Assembly (NCBI RefSeq): GCF_049331405.1
Contig: NZ_CP186274.1
Location: forward strand, 7,440,001-7,504,000
DNA: 64,000 nt
Reading direction: 5' to 3'
From: PoT sp049331405
GTDB lineage: Bacteria > Planctomycetota > Planctomycetia > Isosphaerales > Isosphaeraceae
Every line of letters begins with the position of its first letter. Position 1 is the stretch's first letter. A program made the translations under genes and the position numbers. Of the stretch, positions 35,658 to 44,117 are shown in pieces. Under the pieces are notes generated by a model. That model ran no database searches. It had not been told where the DNA came from and worked only from the letters and a program-made list of their open reading frames with translations.

Positions 35658-37286
35658 GTGCGTGAGCTCGAAAAACCGATCGGGCGGGTTTGGCGTCGGC
35701 TGCGATTCCAGCGTTTTCTCTCCGCGCTGGTCTGGTGCTGGGGGGGGGCCCTCCTCATCGTCGCGATGGCCGTCGCGGCCGAGAAATTCCTGAAATACCC
35801 GGTCCCTGGCGCCGACTGGCTGCCGTTCGCGATCGCGGGGGGCCTTGGCGTCCTGATCGCCGCGGCCATCGCCATCTGGACGGGGCCGAGCCGTGTCGAT
35901 GCGGCGGTGGCCATCGATCGGGTCTTCCAGCTCAACGAGCGACTGAGCACGGCCTTGACCCTGCCCGAGGAGCTGCTCGCAACCTCGGCCGGCCGCGCCC
36001 TGATGGCCGACGCGATCAAGCACGTCTCCGGACTCGAGATCGGCAGCAAGTTCGGCCCCAAGATGCCGAGGCTCGCCTGGATCCCGCTCGTTCCCGCCGC
36101 GATCGCCACGGGCATGCTTTTTGTCCCCGAGCTGACGCAACGCAAGGCGGTCGCGAAGGTCTCGGAGACCCTTGACAAGAAAGTCGTCGAGAAGCAGACC
36201 AAGGCACTCGGCAAGAAGATCGCATCCCAGCGCAAGGAGATGGCCAAGGAGAAGTTCGCCGAGGCGGAGAAGCTCCTGGCCCAGATCGAGAAGGCGGCGG
36301 AAGACCTCGCGAAGTCGCCGCCCGCCCAGAAGGACAAGGCGCTGGTCGAACTCAACAAGCTCACGGACGCGATCAAGGATCGGCAGAAGAAGCTCGGCTC
36401 TCCCGAGCAGATCAACCGCCAGCTCCAGCAGCTCAAGGACATGGCCAACAACGGCCCGGCCGACGAGTTCGCCAAGGACATCGCGAAGGCCGACTTCGCC
36501 AAAGCGGCCAATGAGCTCAAGAAGCTCCAGGAGAAGCTCAAGTCGGGCACCATGTCTGAGCCCGAGAAGAAGGCGCTCAAGGATCAATTGAGCCAGATGT
36601 CCAAGCAGTTGGACAAGCTCGCCAACATGGATCAGCGCAAGAAGCAGCTTGAGGAGGCCCTCAAGAATGGCGGGCTCAACCAGGAGCAATTCGACAAGGA
36701 GATGTCGAAGCTCCAGGAGCAGGCCAAGAGCCTCAAGCAGCTCCAGCAACTCGCCTCGAAGCTAGGCCAGGCTCAGGACGCCCTTCAGAAGAACGACATG
36801 CAGAAGGCCGCCGAGGCGATGGGGGCGACCCAGGATCAACTCGCCGAGATGGCCAAGCAGCTCCAGGAGCTCGAGTCGCTCGACGGGGCCCTCGCCGACC
36901 TCCAGGACGCCAAGAACGGCATGACCGGCGAAGGGATGAACCAGCTCGGAGAATCGCTGGGTAACATGGGGATGGGGGGCAACAACCGCCCTGGTCAGGG
37001 GAACGGCCTGGGACGTGGACGAGGCCAGGGGGATCGTCCCGAGGCTCCCGACTCGACTTCGCTCTACACCGCGAAGCAGAAGATGCAGTTCAACAAGGGG
37101 AAGGCCGTGCTCGAAGGTTACAGCCAGTCGAACACGCCCCAGAAGGGACAGAGCGTCATCGATATCCAGGGTGAGATGGCGACCTCGGCAGGGCTCTCGG
37201 AAGAGGCCCTAACCAATCAGAAGGTTCCCAAGAACGTCGAAAAGCACATCCGCGGCTATTTCCAGGAACTCAACAAGGGCCGTTGA
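35658..37286 (+). CDS. Membrane coiled-coil protein (DUF4175/TIGR02302-like N-terminus)
   Basis: 542 residues from GTG 35658. Two spans near residues 22-42 and 55-73 are followed by a DRVFQLNERLSTALTLPEE segment typical of DUF4175-like proteins, and a third span at about 136-154. Residues 170-430 are almost entirely Lys/Gln/Glu/Leu-rich coiled coil, ending in a Gly/Met-rich linker and a more ordered C-terminal 80 residues. It probably forms a long rod from the inner membrane into the periplasm or cytoplasm. Such proteins are often encoded with MoxR/VWA clusters, although that cluster lies 12 kb away here. Confidence 0.8.
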   Translation: MRELEKPIGRVWRRLRFQRFLSALVWCWGGALLIVAMAVAAEKFLKYPVPGADWLPFAIAGGLGVLIAAAIAIWTGPSRVDAAVAIDRVFQLNERLSTALTLPEELLATSAGRALMADAIKHVSGLEIGSKFGPKMPRLAWIPLVPAAIATGMLFVPELTQRKAVAKVSETLDKKVVEKQTKALGKKIASQRKEMAKEKFAEAEKLLAQIEKAAEDLAKSPPAQKDKALVELNKLTDAIKDRQKKLGSPEQINRQLQQLKDMANNGPADEFAKDIAKADFAKAANELKKLQEKLKSGTMSEPEKKALKDQLSQMSKQLDKLANMDQRKKQLEEALKNGGLNQEQFDKEMSKLQEQAKSLKQLQQLASKLGQAQDALQKNDMQKAAEAMGATQDQLAEMAKQLQELESLDGALADLQDAKNGMTGEGMNQLGESLGNMGMGGNNRPGQGNGLGRGRGQGDRPEAPDSTSLYTAKQKMQFNKGKAVLEGYSQSNTPQKGQSVIDIQGEMATSAGLSEEALTNQKVPKNVEKHIRGYFQELNKGR

Positions 37287-37294
37287 GTAAGGTT

Positions 37295-37320
37295 CGAGCC
37301 GGCGAGCGATTGCCGGCTCG
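37295..37320. terminator. Terminator between convergent genes
   Basis: A 9-bp perfect stem (CGAGCCGGC with GCCGGCTCG) and an 8-base loop between the coiled-coil gene and the convergent diadenylate cyclase-like gene. Confidence 0.6.
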
Positions 37321-37334
37321 AGAATCCGGTCCGC

Positions 37335-38231
37335 TCAGAGGACTTCGGACGAAGAACCGCCTCCGCGGGGCTTGGCGATGTCGGTGATGAGCCGGCCTTG
37401 CTTGAAGATCGAGATGGTTCCCGTCGACTGCGAGATGCACAACGAGATGGCGCCGGTGGTCATGGTGATGGCCGCCGCCGCCTCGTGTCGCGTCCCCAGC
37501 CCGTTCTGTAGGGGTGGGTCGAGCTTGGCGTGAGGCGCGAGGTAGCGTCCCGCCGACAGCAAGACGCCGTCGCCTCGGATGATGAACGCCCCATCGATCG
37601 CCGAGAATTCCTTGATCGTCTCCTCGAGCCGAGGGTCGAGGACGTTGCGCTCCGTCTCGGGATACCCGTGGAACGGGTTGATCACGAGCTGGTGGCTCTG
37701 TGAAAGGACCTTGTCGCTGTCGCCGACCACGAAGATGGTCCCGACCGACCGCCCTTCTCTCCCTTCCAGTCCCAGCTCGCTAGCGAGGCTCAGCAGGCGC
37801 TCGAAGACGGCCGGGGTGACGTCCGCCGGCAGCGGATCGGCCGCCGAGTAGGCGAACATCTCAAGCTCCGTGCCGAGATCGAGGACGATGATCGTGTCGA
37901 TCGTCCCGGAGCCATCGATGCCTGTCAGGCAGACGATCCGGTCGCCGATCCGAATCAGGCTCTCGGCGGCCGCAACGAGCGTGGCGACCTTGATCTGGCC
38001 GGCGCGCGTCATGGTGATGTCGGGGACACGGACGATCGCGCAGAGCTCCTCCCAGCCCGGAGGGGCCTGGAATCCCAGGCGCCTCGAGACGAGGATCACG
38101 CGGAAGTCGACGTCCTGGATCAGGTCGGCGAGATCCTGATCGTCCTCAACGACGTCCGCGTAGAGCAGGACCACGCGTGCGCCGACTTCTCGGGCGATCG
38201 CATGGGCATGACGAACCAAACTTCGGGTCAA
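37335..38231 (-). CDS. Probable diadenylate cyclase with DacZ-like architecture
   Basis: About 298 residues. The C-terminal DAC domain has the two catalytic motifs of c-di-AMP synthases: DGAFIIRGDGVLLSAG and GLGTRHEAAAAITMTTGA, with SQSTGTISIFKQGRL after it. The second motif reads RHE where bacterial enzymes usually have RHR. The N-terminal part (VVLLYADVVEDDQDLADLI ... VCLTGIDGSGTIDTI) resembles the pyruvate-kinase-C-like domain of the mainly archaeal DacZ class rather than DisA, CdaA or CdaS. The start is uncertain: TTG at 38231 or 38219 avoids overlapping the upstream gene, while TTG 38315 would overlap it by 68 bases. c-di-AMP synthesis is likely, given the motifs. Confidence 0.82.
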   Translation of the reverse strand: MTRSLVRHAHAIAREVGARVVLLYADVVEDDQDLADLIQDVDFRVILVSRRLGFQAPPGWEELCAIVRVPDITMTRAGQIKVATLVAAAESLIRIGDRIVCLTGIDGSGTIDTIIVLDLGTELEMFAYSAADPLPADVTPAVFERLLSLASELGLEGREGRSVGTIFVVGDSDKVLSQSHQLVINPFHGYPETERNVLDPRLEETIKEFSAIDGAFIIRGDGVLLSAGRYLAPHAKLDPPLQNGLGTRHEAAAAITMTTGAISLCISQSTGTISIFKQGRLITDIAKPRGGGSSSEVL

Positions 38232-38247
38232 GGTCTTCAAGTCGCGC

Positions 38248-40077
38248 TCAGGGTTTCTGTAGGGGCGTGGCTCGATCCACGGCTTGAGTCTCGAGGCCGA
38301 TCTCGAGGACTCCAAGGTCGTCGAGCGATTCGGGATCCTTCGCCTCGCCGGCCTGCTCGATGTGAATGCGATTCGGCCCCATCTTCAAGAGGTCGGCGGG
38401 GATCGGGATCCGAATCCGCTCCGGTACTTCGTTCTTGGTGGCGATGTATTGGTTCAAGCTGCCAATCGGCTTGTCGTTGACCTGGACGGTCGTGCGCAAC
38501 TCGCCGTTCCGGACCTTGTCCGAGAACGGAAGGCCATCCGCTTCGCCTACCACCTGGACCACGTCGACCGCCAGGACAGCGGGTTGACTCGGGACGTCAG
38601 TCAGCTCGAAGGTCAGGTCGTACGACTTCCCCTGGGGTTGGGGAGGGTCGAGCGGGATCGGTGTGAGGACGATGTCGTTGCCCAGGTGGTGGGCCGTGGG
38701 GTCGAGGACAAGGCGTCGCCCCCGGCTCAGGACCTTGATCTTTCGCAAACGGTCTCTGGAGATCGTGAGCGGGGTGGTCGAGTAGGGAGTTTCGAGGGTG
38801 GCGACGGCGTCGGTCAGTGAGACGAGGGCCCCCTCGGCCTGGTCGAGATCCCGCAGGTCATTTCCCGGGGCGGCCCGCCAATCGGCCAGCACGATCAGGC
38901 CGTCGATCCAGCGGCTTGTGGCGGCCTGCCGTCGGAAGATGAGCCCCGAGACGGTGCTCCAGGGGAGCGAGAGTTCCTCGCGATCAACCCGGAACGCGAC
39001 GCGCTCGGCGCTCGCACGTAGGATCTGCCCGAAGACCTGATCGCCGCCGAGGCGGATCTCATCCTGGCTGGGGTCGACCTCGAGCCCGGTCACTTCGTCG
39101 GCGAATCGCACGAGCCTGAGGTCGTCGAAGTGGATCGCAATCCCCCCGGGATCATCCCCCTTCCCGCTCGCGAAGCTGGCGAGCCTGATCTCCTGGAGGG
39201 GGCCTCCCGGTCCCTTTCCATGGGCCAAGTCGTTGCCGTCGACGGAGATCTCGGTCTGATCAGGGCCGAAACGGATGCTCAGGCGATGCCAGCCGGGGCT
39301 GCGTACGAGCCTTTGAACCGCCAAGGCAGGGCCGCCGGGAGACTCGACGGAGAGGCTCTCCTCGGCCCATCCCAGCACCGATCGAATCGTTTCCGAGCCT
39401 GTCGGGCCGCGGAAGAGGAGGTCGACGAAGGCCTGGTTGCCCGCCGCGACCTTGCCCCCGTCGTGGAAGGCCACCTCGAGCCGTCCGGCGGCGATGGGGT
39501 CTGGGAGTCGGGTCGTCACCGAGGCGGCTCCGCCCGGGACCTTGAGGCTTCGATCTCCGGAGATGTGAGGCTTGTCGACGACCTCCGGCTCCCCGGTAAT
39601 CCCCCAGCGCGAGCTATCCAGGCTTTCAAAGCCATCGTTGAAGACTTGCATCTCCCCGACGCGCTGGACGACCGAGCGGACGCCCCCGCGGTCGATCACT
39701 AACTTCGGGCCTGCCGAGGTGTCGGAGAGCGAGATGGTTCTGTCGTCGAGCACGTTGAGTCGGCCCGAAATCCGCCGGCCGAGGCCCAGGTCGACGCGAA
39801 ACGGAGGGATGGTCGCAGTGGGTGGCGGCCCTTCCCTCTCGATCGTGATGATCATCCCGGGCTGCAGCGGCAACGATTCCTTACCGTCCTGAGACTGGAA
39901 CGCGAAGCCCTTCTCGGGATCGCCGACGATCCGGCCCAGGAGCCTCCGGCCCTCGGGACCGAGCAGGGTCTCGGCTGCGGGATGGCTCCCGGTCGGCGGA
40001 TCGTCCGCCAGCACCGGCCCGGCCCATGACCCTAGCCAGAGGAAGATCGCTGCGGTCGTGACGTAGGGGTTTCTCAT
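38248..40077 (-). CDS. Large secreted protein of unknown function
   Basis: 609 residues with a signal peptide (MRNPYVTTAAIFLWLGSWAG, then PVLA). The body is beta-rich. Residues about 145-335 look like a concanavalin/LamG-type sandwich (FNDGFESLDSSRWGITGEP, GGAASVTTRLPDPIAAGRL and ITVDGNDLAHG-like turns). The C-terminal 120 residues resemble a jelly-roll carbohydrate-binding region (YDLTFELTDVPSQPAVLAV). No catalytic motif is recognised. It stops 16 bases before the likely start of the diadenylate cyclase, suggesting co-transcription. A surface-binding role is inferred from fold clues only. Confidence 0.75.
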   Translation of the reverse strand: MRNPYVTTAAIFLWLGSWAGPVLADDPPTGSHPAAETLLGPEGRRLLGRIVGDPEKGFAFQSQDGKESLPLQPGMIITIEREGPPPTATIPPFRVDLGLGRRISGRLNVLDDRTISLSDTSAGPKLVIDRGGVRSVVQRVGEMQVFNDGFESLDSSRWGITGEPEVVDKPHISGDRSLKVPGGAASVTTRLPDPIAAGRLEVAFHDGGKVAAGNQAFVDLLFRGPTGSETIRSVLGWAEESLSVESPGGPALAVQRLVRSPGWHRLSIRFGPDQTEISVDGNDLAHGKGPGGPLQEIRLASFASGKGDDPGGIAIHFDDLRLVRFADEVTGLEVDPSQDEIRLGGDQVFGQILRASAERVAFRVDREELSLPWSTVSGLIFRRQAATSRWIDGLIVLADWRAAPGNDLRDLDQAEGALVSLTDAVATLETPYSTTPLTISRDRLRKIKVLSRGRRLVLDPTAHHLGNDIVLTPIPLDPPQPQGKSYDLTFELTDVPSQPAVLAVDVVQVVGEADGLPFSDKVRNGELRTTVQVNDKPIGSLNQYIATKNEVPERIRIPIPADLLKMGPNRIHIEQAGEAKDPESLDDLGVLEIGLETQAVDRATPLQKP

Positions 40078-40346
40078 CAATACGATCTTACGCGCGCATT
40101 TCCTCCTTCGGCAAGAACGGGCTCGCCTTAAGTCCTCGTAAGCCGACGTCAGCGAATGAGGTGGGTATCACAGCTCACCCATCGTCGATTCGCGAAGAGT
40201 TTGGGCTCGATGCCGGTCGGCGTTCGTTCGATCTGCCCGGGCGAGGTCGTTCCCACAGTAAGTTGTCGACGCGACAAATGGGCACGGTTACAACGGCTGT
40301 GCGCGCTCATGATTGTTCGATCACGGACCTCGATGGGAGACCTGGG

Positions 40347-41258
40347 ATGGTGAATCGGTTCAAGTCGGTGTTTGTCCAGAAGGCATGCTGGCTCTTTCTC
40401 GCCTCACTTGTGTGGGGATCTTCCTCTCAGGCTTCCGAGCCCTTGCGCATCATCGTCTTCGGCGCCCACCCCGACGATTGCGAACTTGATGCGGGAGGCA
40501 CCGCAGCTATGTGGGCCAAACTCGGCCACAAGGTCAAGTTCGTGAGTGTCACCAACGGCGATATCGGCCACCATGAGATCGCCGGCGCGATCCTGGCCAG
40601 GCGGCGGTTAGCCGAGGTCCGAGAATGCGCCAAGATCCTCGGGATCGAGACCGAGGTACTCGACATCCACGACGGCGAACTGATGCCCACGCTGGAGAAC
40701 CGCCGGACCATCACCAGGAAGATCCGCGAGTGGAAGGCGGACATGGTGATTGCCCATCGTCCGAACGACTATCACCCCGACCATCGCTACACGGGGATCC
40801 TCGTGCAGGACGCGGCCTTCATGGTGATCGTCCCGAGCTTCTGCCCCGACGTCCCCGCGCTCCGGAAGAATCCGGTATTCCTGTACTCGGAGGACAGCTT
40901 CAAGAAGCCGAACCCATTCGAGCCGGATGTGGTCGTCCCGATCGACTCCGTCCTTGAGACCAAGGTCAAGGCGATCGATGCGCTCGGTTCCCAGTTTTAT
41001 GAGTGGAACCCCTGGCTGTTCGGGACGCTCGACGAGGTCCCCAAGACGAGCGAGGAACGCCTGGTCTGGACCCGCGAGCGAGCCGCCCGCAATTACGGGG
41101 CGACCGCGGATCGGTTCCGCAAGATGTTGATCGAGGAGCTGGGCGAGGAGAAAGGCAAGGCGGTCAAGACGGCCGAGGCGTTCGAGGTCTGCGAGTACGG
41201 CTCTCAGCCCGACAAGGAGACGTTGAAGAAGCTCTTCCCGTTCTTCGGCGACAAGTGA
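40347..41258 (+). CDS. Secreted PIG-L/LmbE-family N-deacetylase
   Basis: 303 residues. A signal peptide (MVNRFKSVFVQKACWLFLAS ... SQA) is followed by the zinc site AHPDDCELDAGG and the distal histidines in HRPNDYHPDHRY. Family members remove N-acetyl groups from GlcNAc-containing lipids, mycothiol precursors and similar substrates using Zn. ATG 40347 has GGGAGA upstream. Export suggests an envelope glycan or scavenged sugar as substrate. Planctomycetes often have several exported members, and the exact substrate is unknown. A strong terminator follows. Confidence 0.92.
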   Translation: MVNRFKSVFVQKACWLFLASLVWGSSSQASEPLRIIVFGAHPDDCELDAGGTAAMWAKLGHKVKFVSVTNGDIGHHEIAGAILARRRLAEVRECAKILGIETEVLDIHDGELMPTLENRRTITRKIREWKADMVIAHRPNDYHPDHRYTGILVQDAAFMVIVPSFCPDVPALRKNPVFLYSEDSFKKPNPFEPDVVVPIDSVLETKVKAIDALGSQFYEWNPWLFGTLDEVPKTSEERLVWTRERAARNYGATADRFRKMLIEELGEEKGKAVKTAEAFEVCEYGSQPDKETLKKLFPFFGDK

Positions 41259-41286
41259 TCGTCGACCAAGCCTGGAAATGAGAAAA

Positions 41287-41325
41287 CCCCGCGCGTCGAC
41301 CTCGGGTGGAGGTCGACGCGCGGGG
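41287..41325. terminator. Strong bidirectional terminator
   Basis: A perfect 16-bp stem (CCCCGCGCGTCGACCT with AGGTCGACGCGCGGGG) around a 7-base loop. On the minus strand it is followed by TTTTCTC, so it ends the transcript of the gene at 41362; on the plus strand it follows the PIG-L gene. Confidence 0.85.
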
Positions 41326-41361
41326 TGGGTTGCTAGCCTGGTCGGTCATGAGAGGCCCGGA

Positions 41362-41973
41362 TCAATAGGGCGGGGTTGCCGCGTTGGGCGGACCGGCTGC
41401 ACGTCGGAGGTGGTCCTTGTCGATGTAGACGACTTCCACCCGGTGATCGACGTGATTGAACGGGATCGGATAGTCCGACCAGTAGGATTCATCGTAGTAC
41501 ACCGTGGCCTTGTAGTGGCAGTGAACCAGCTGGCAAGGACCGGCGAGCGGATAGATTTTCACGGGGTCCACTTTGTCGCCGATCTTCTCGATCAGGAAGC
41601 GGACGTTGTTGCGTTGGGTCTCGTAGAACGGCGGCGACCCGTTCTTGAACTTCGTCACCTTGTCCCACACCTCTTGCTCGCTGGGCGGGTCGAGGCAGGT
41701 GCCCGGGGCGAATTCGCCCGGGATCGGGTCGAGGATCGGGACGCGGTCGCGTTCTTCTCGCTCCATGTCACGCTCCAGCCGCTGCTGCTGCGACGGCAGG
41801 ATCGGCCAGGCGAACGACCACCCCGTGGGGTGGAGCGGCGAGATATTGCGGAAGACGTAGACGAGGCCGCAACCGATGTTGCTCGTGGTGACCATCACCA
41901 TCAAGGCACCCATCAGTAGCCCGCGAACCCAGCGCGGGGTGATCGGGCCCCGGTGCCGCGCGGATTTGGTCAT
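41362..41973 (-). CDS. Putative lipoprotein of unknown function
   Basis: 203 residues. The N-terminus has a basic region, a hydrophobic stretch (LLMGALMVMVTTSNIGC) and a Cys that may be lipidated, although Asn at -3 makes the lipobox unusual. The rest is soluble, aromatic-rich and includes CHYKATVYYDESYWSDYP and paired cysteines (CLDPP and PCQLVHC) that could form disulphides. No family recognised. A strong terminator lies 37 bases past its stop. Confidence 0.7.
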   Translation of the reverse strand: MTKSARHRGPITPRWVRGLLMGALMVMVTTSNIGCGLVYVFRNISPLHPTGWSFAWPILPSQQQRLERDMEREERDRVPILDPIPGEFAPGTCLDPPSEQEVWDKVTKFKNGSPPFYETQRNNVRFLIEKIGDKVDPVKIYPLAGPCQLVHCHYKATVYYDESYWSDYPIPFNHVDHRVEVVYIDKDHLRRAAGPPNAATPPY

Positions 41974-42258
41974 CGGATATCCCCTCCGTGGAACATGCGC
42001 GAACGCGGGGGGAGGCGTTCCTGCCTCGCCGGCCTCGCGGCGCCGGGACCGTTATTCACGGTATTCCTGACCGGTCGTTCCGGCCTCGTGCCAGAGCGTT
42101 TGACCGGTCCATGTGGTTTACTTATCGAACGAGTAGGTCTCGGGGTGTGAGGAATTTCCCGAAGGAATCGGCAAATTCCCCTTGTGGCGTCGGGAGGGTC
42201 GCGAGGATCGAGTCGAAAACGCCATGTTTCACCTCGTGACGGCCGGATGACACAACGA

Positions 42259-42293
42259 CGAAGGCCGGCGAGGAAAATCCTCGCCGGCCTTCG
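42259..42293 (-). terminator. Terminator downstream of the BON gene, within a 363-base gap
   Basis: A perfect 16-bp stem (CGAAGGCCGGCGAGGA with TCCTCGCCGGCCTTCG) with a 3-base AAA loop, 44 bases past the BON gene stop. The rest of the gap 41974-42336 shows no gene or repeat that I recognise and should also hold the promoter of the lipoprotein gene at 41973. Confidence 0.8.
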
Positions 42294-42336
42294 TTGTATC
42301 GGTCTTTCGACCCCGCGTTCGTCTACCCTACTGCTC

Positions 42337-43095
42337 TTAGTAGGAGAAGATGCCGAACGGGTACGGGGTGAAGAACGGACGGGTGTAGTGCTTCTTGAAG
42401 TCGAGCCACCAGATTCCGTCGTCCCAGCGGAGGGTCACCGCACGCCAGTCGAGGGGAACTTCGGGGTACGGGTAGGGAGGGCCGATGTTCGGCCAGGCCT
42501 GCCAGGGGTAGGCCGTCGGGTAGCCAACCGCCGAGAAGTTAGGATAGGGGGCATAGCTGGGCCAGGCGTAGTTGGGGGCTCCGGGGGCCGGGGCGCCCGC
42601 GCCACCGATGGCCGGGCCTTCGGGGAGGGGGCCGCTGGCGTCAACCGGGGCGCCGGGGCCGGCGACCGTGGTCGGGCCGGCCGGGGCCGCACCGTCATAG
42701 ACGATCTCGTCGCCGCCGGCCGGGGCGTGCGAGAAGCGATGGCCGCCGAGGGCAACCCGCTGCTGGGGCTGGTACTGGGCGGGCTGGATGCGAGCGTCAC
42801 GCGGCAGGGCGATCTGGTCGATCACGCCCTTCACGCCGGCGACCTGCTGGGCGCGACCGAGGGCCTCGGCCTTGAGGGCCTGGTTCGCGACCCGACCCTT
42901 CAGGGTGACCATGCCGTCGCGAGTCTCGATCTCGATCCGAGTGCCGGCCAGCGAGCGGCTCGCCTTCAGCGCACCCGCAACCGCGTCGGCGGTCGCCTGG
43001 TTGCCGCCGGGGGCGGGGCTCTGAGCTAGGCTCATCGAGGTCGAGCCGGCCATGACGGCCAGCGCCAGGGAAATCCGTTTCATCGCAAGCAACAT
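42337..43095 (-). CDS. Secreted BON-domain protein
   Basis: 252 residues. Signal peptide (MLLAMKRISLALAVMAGSTS, then MSLAQ) followed by one BON domain at about 35-100 (GTRIEIETRDGMVTLKGRVA ... VAGVKGVIDQI), a fold that binds lipids or membranes in envelope-stress proteins such as OsmY. The second half is Pro/Gly/Ala-rich then Tyr/Pro/Trp-rich (PNYAWPSYAPYPNF) with no recognised domain and may be cell-surface exposed. ATG 43095 has AGGA eight bases upstream; ATG 43083 is an alternative. Confidence 0.85.
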   Translation of the reverse strand: MLLAMKRISLALAVMAGSTSMSLAQSPAPGGNQATADAVAGALKASRSLAGTRIEIETRDGMVTLKGRVANQALKAEALGRAQQVAGVKGVIDQIALPRDARIQPAQYQPQQRVALGGHRFSHAPAGGDEIVYDGAAPAGPTTVAGPGAPVDASGPLPEGPAIGGAGAPAPGAPNYAWPSYAPYPNFSAVGYPTAYPWQAWPNIGPPYPYPEVPLDWRAVTLRWDDGIWWLDFKKHYTRPFFTPYPFGIFSY

Positions 43096-43394
43096 AGGGC
43101 TTATCCTTCTCCCGCCTGTGGCCGAGACGAACTGAACACGAACGGCGAGCGGGACGCGTCGTTCGATTTCGGCGTTGGTTCCGTCGCTAGAGCGTATCGG
43201 AAACGTCTCGCATCGATTTTCAGCGACTCCGGACCCTTCTTTGACTCGCAGGTCAGGTCCTAACGGTCGATTCTTTTCGAGCGAACAAGACGGTCGTGGA
43301 GGTGGGGTTTCGAGGTGCGATCGTCGCGGCCGTCGGGCATTCCCGATTCCACGCAAATGTGGCCCATGCCCCCGCCCCGGTCAAATCGCGGCGC

Positions 43395-43422
43395 AAAAAA
43401 AAACGGGGCCGAAGGGCCCCGT
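43395..43422 (-). terminator. Rho-independent terminator of the 107-residue membrane protein gene
   Basis: On the minus strand ACGGGGCC, a CTTC loop, GGCCCCGT and then a run of nine T. It lies about 50 bases past the stop at 43473, in the 377-base gap 43096-43472, which otherwise shows nothing recognisable apart from the BON gene's promoter region. Confidence 0.92.
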
Positions 43423-43472
43423 ATGACAGTCGAATCGATTGATCCAAAAATGCAGGTCTTTACCGCGGTCGC

Positions 43473-43796
43473 TCAGCTCGCGAGCTTCGGCTCGGCCGCG
43501 ACCATCGCACGCCTGGTCGTCCCGAGCTCGGCATGGCCGCTTCCTACGGTCATACCAATCAGGAGGACGGTCATCGTCCCGCCGGCGAAGAGGGCGAATT
43601 CGGAATCCTGACGGCCACAGATCGCACCCGCGAATCCGAGCCCCACCATGGCTAAGACGAAGCCTGCACGAGCCCGACTCACCCACTTGGTGGAGCCCGG
43701 CGGCACGAGTCGGCATACGCAGAGGGAGATGACCCCCACGAGCTGGAACAGGATCACGAGGATTTCTGCGTACGAGCTCAAATCAGACAAGACCAT
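43473..43796 (-). CDS. Small three-span membrane protein
   Basis: 107 residues with spans at ILVILFQLVGVISLCVCRLV, FVLAMVGLGFAGAIC and FALFAGGTMTVLLIGMTVG, and a short cytoplasmic end. ATG 43796 has a strong GGAAGGAG ribosome site and the gene has its own T-rich terminator, so it is a monocistronic, well-expressed-looking unit. No family recognised. Confidence 0.75.
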   Translation of the reverse strand: MVLSDLSSYAEILVILFQLVGVISLCVCRLVPPGSTKWVSRARAGFVLAMVGLGFAGAICGRQDSEFALFAGGTMTVLLIGMTVGSGHAELGTTRRAMVAAEPKLAS

Positions 43797-44021
43797 AACA
43801 GGCTCCTTCCATGGGCACTGTTTGGGATGACGATGATTGGCTTTTGGCGAGTTGGCTGCGTCCTGGACGACTTTGAGGAGAATGCAGGTTCCGCGCCATC
43901 AAACTCGCGGCAAACGCCTCAGATGCGTGATAGCGGCAGATCAAGGTCGGAACTTGAGGAAAAAATCCAACAATTCGAAAAAAGCTTTCGAAAACGTCCG
44001 GTTGAGAGCCCCTGAATCTTG

Positions 44022-44062
44022 AGGAAAAAAGAAACCCTCGGAACGAATTATCGCCCGAGGGT
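44022..44062 (-). terminator. Rho-independent terminator of the collagen-like lipoprotein gene
   Basis: Minus strand: ACCCTCGG, a loop of 13 bases, CCGAGGGT and then TTTCTTTTTTCC. It lies in the 321-base gap 43797-44117, which otherwise holds only the upstream region of the small membrane protein and no convincing reading frame. Confidence 0.82.
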
Positions 44063-44117
44063 GCGTAACTGTTACAAATTGCAGGGTCGTTCTTTCAATC
44101 CGACGGCCCGTTTGTAA

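Noticed and set aside
37291..37300. GGTTCGAGCC resembling a tRNA T-arm
   Set aside because: It is the 5' arm of the hairpin terminator at 37295-37320, with no acceptor or anticodon stem around it.
43827..44015. 62-residue plus-strand frame opposite the collagen-like lipoprotein's downstream gap
   Set aside because: No ribosome site, and the sequence has no hydrophobic, structured or conserved-looking part; the region is better explained by the terminator at 44022-44062.
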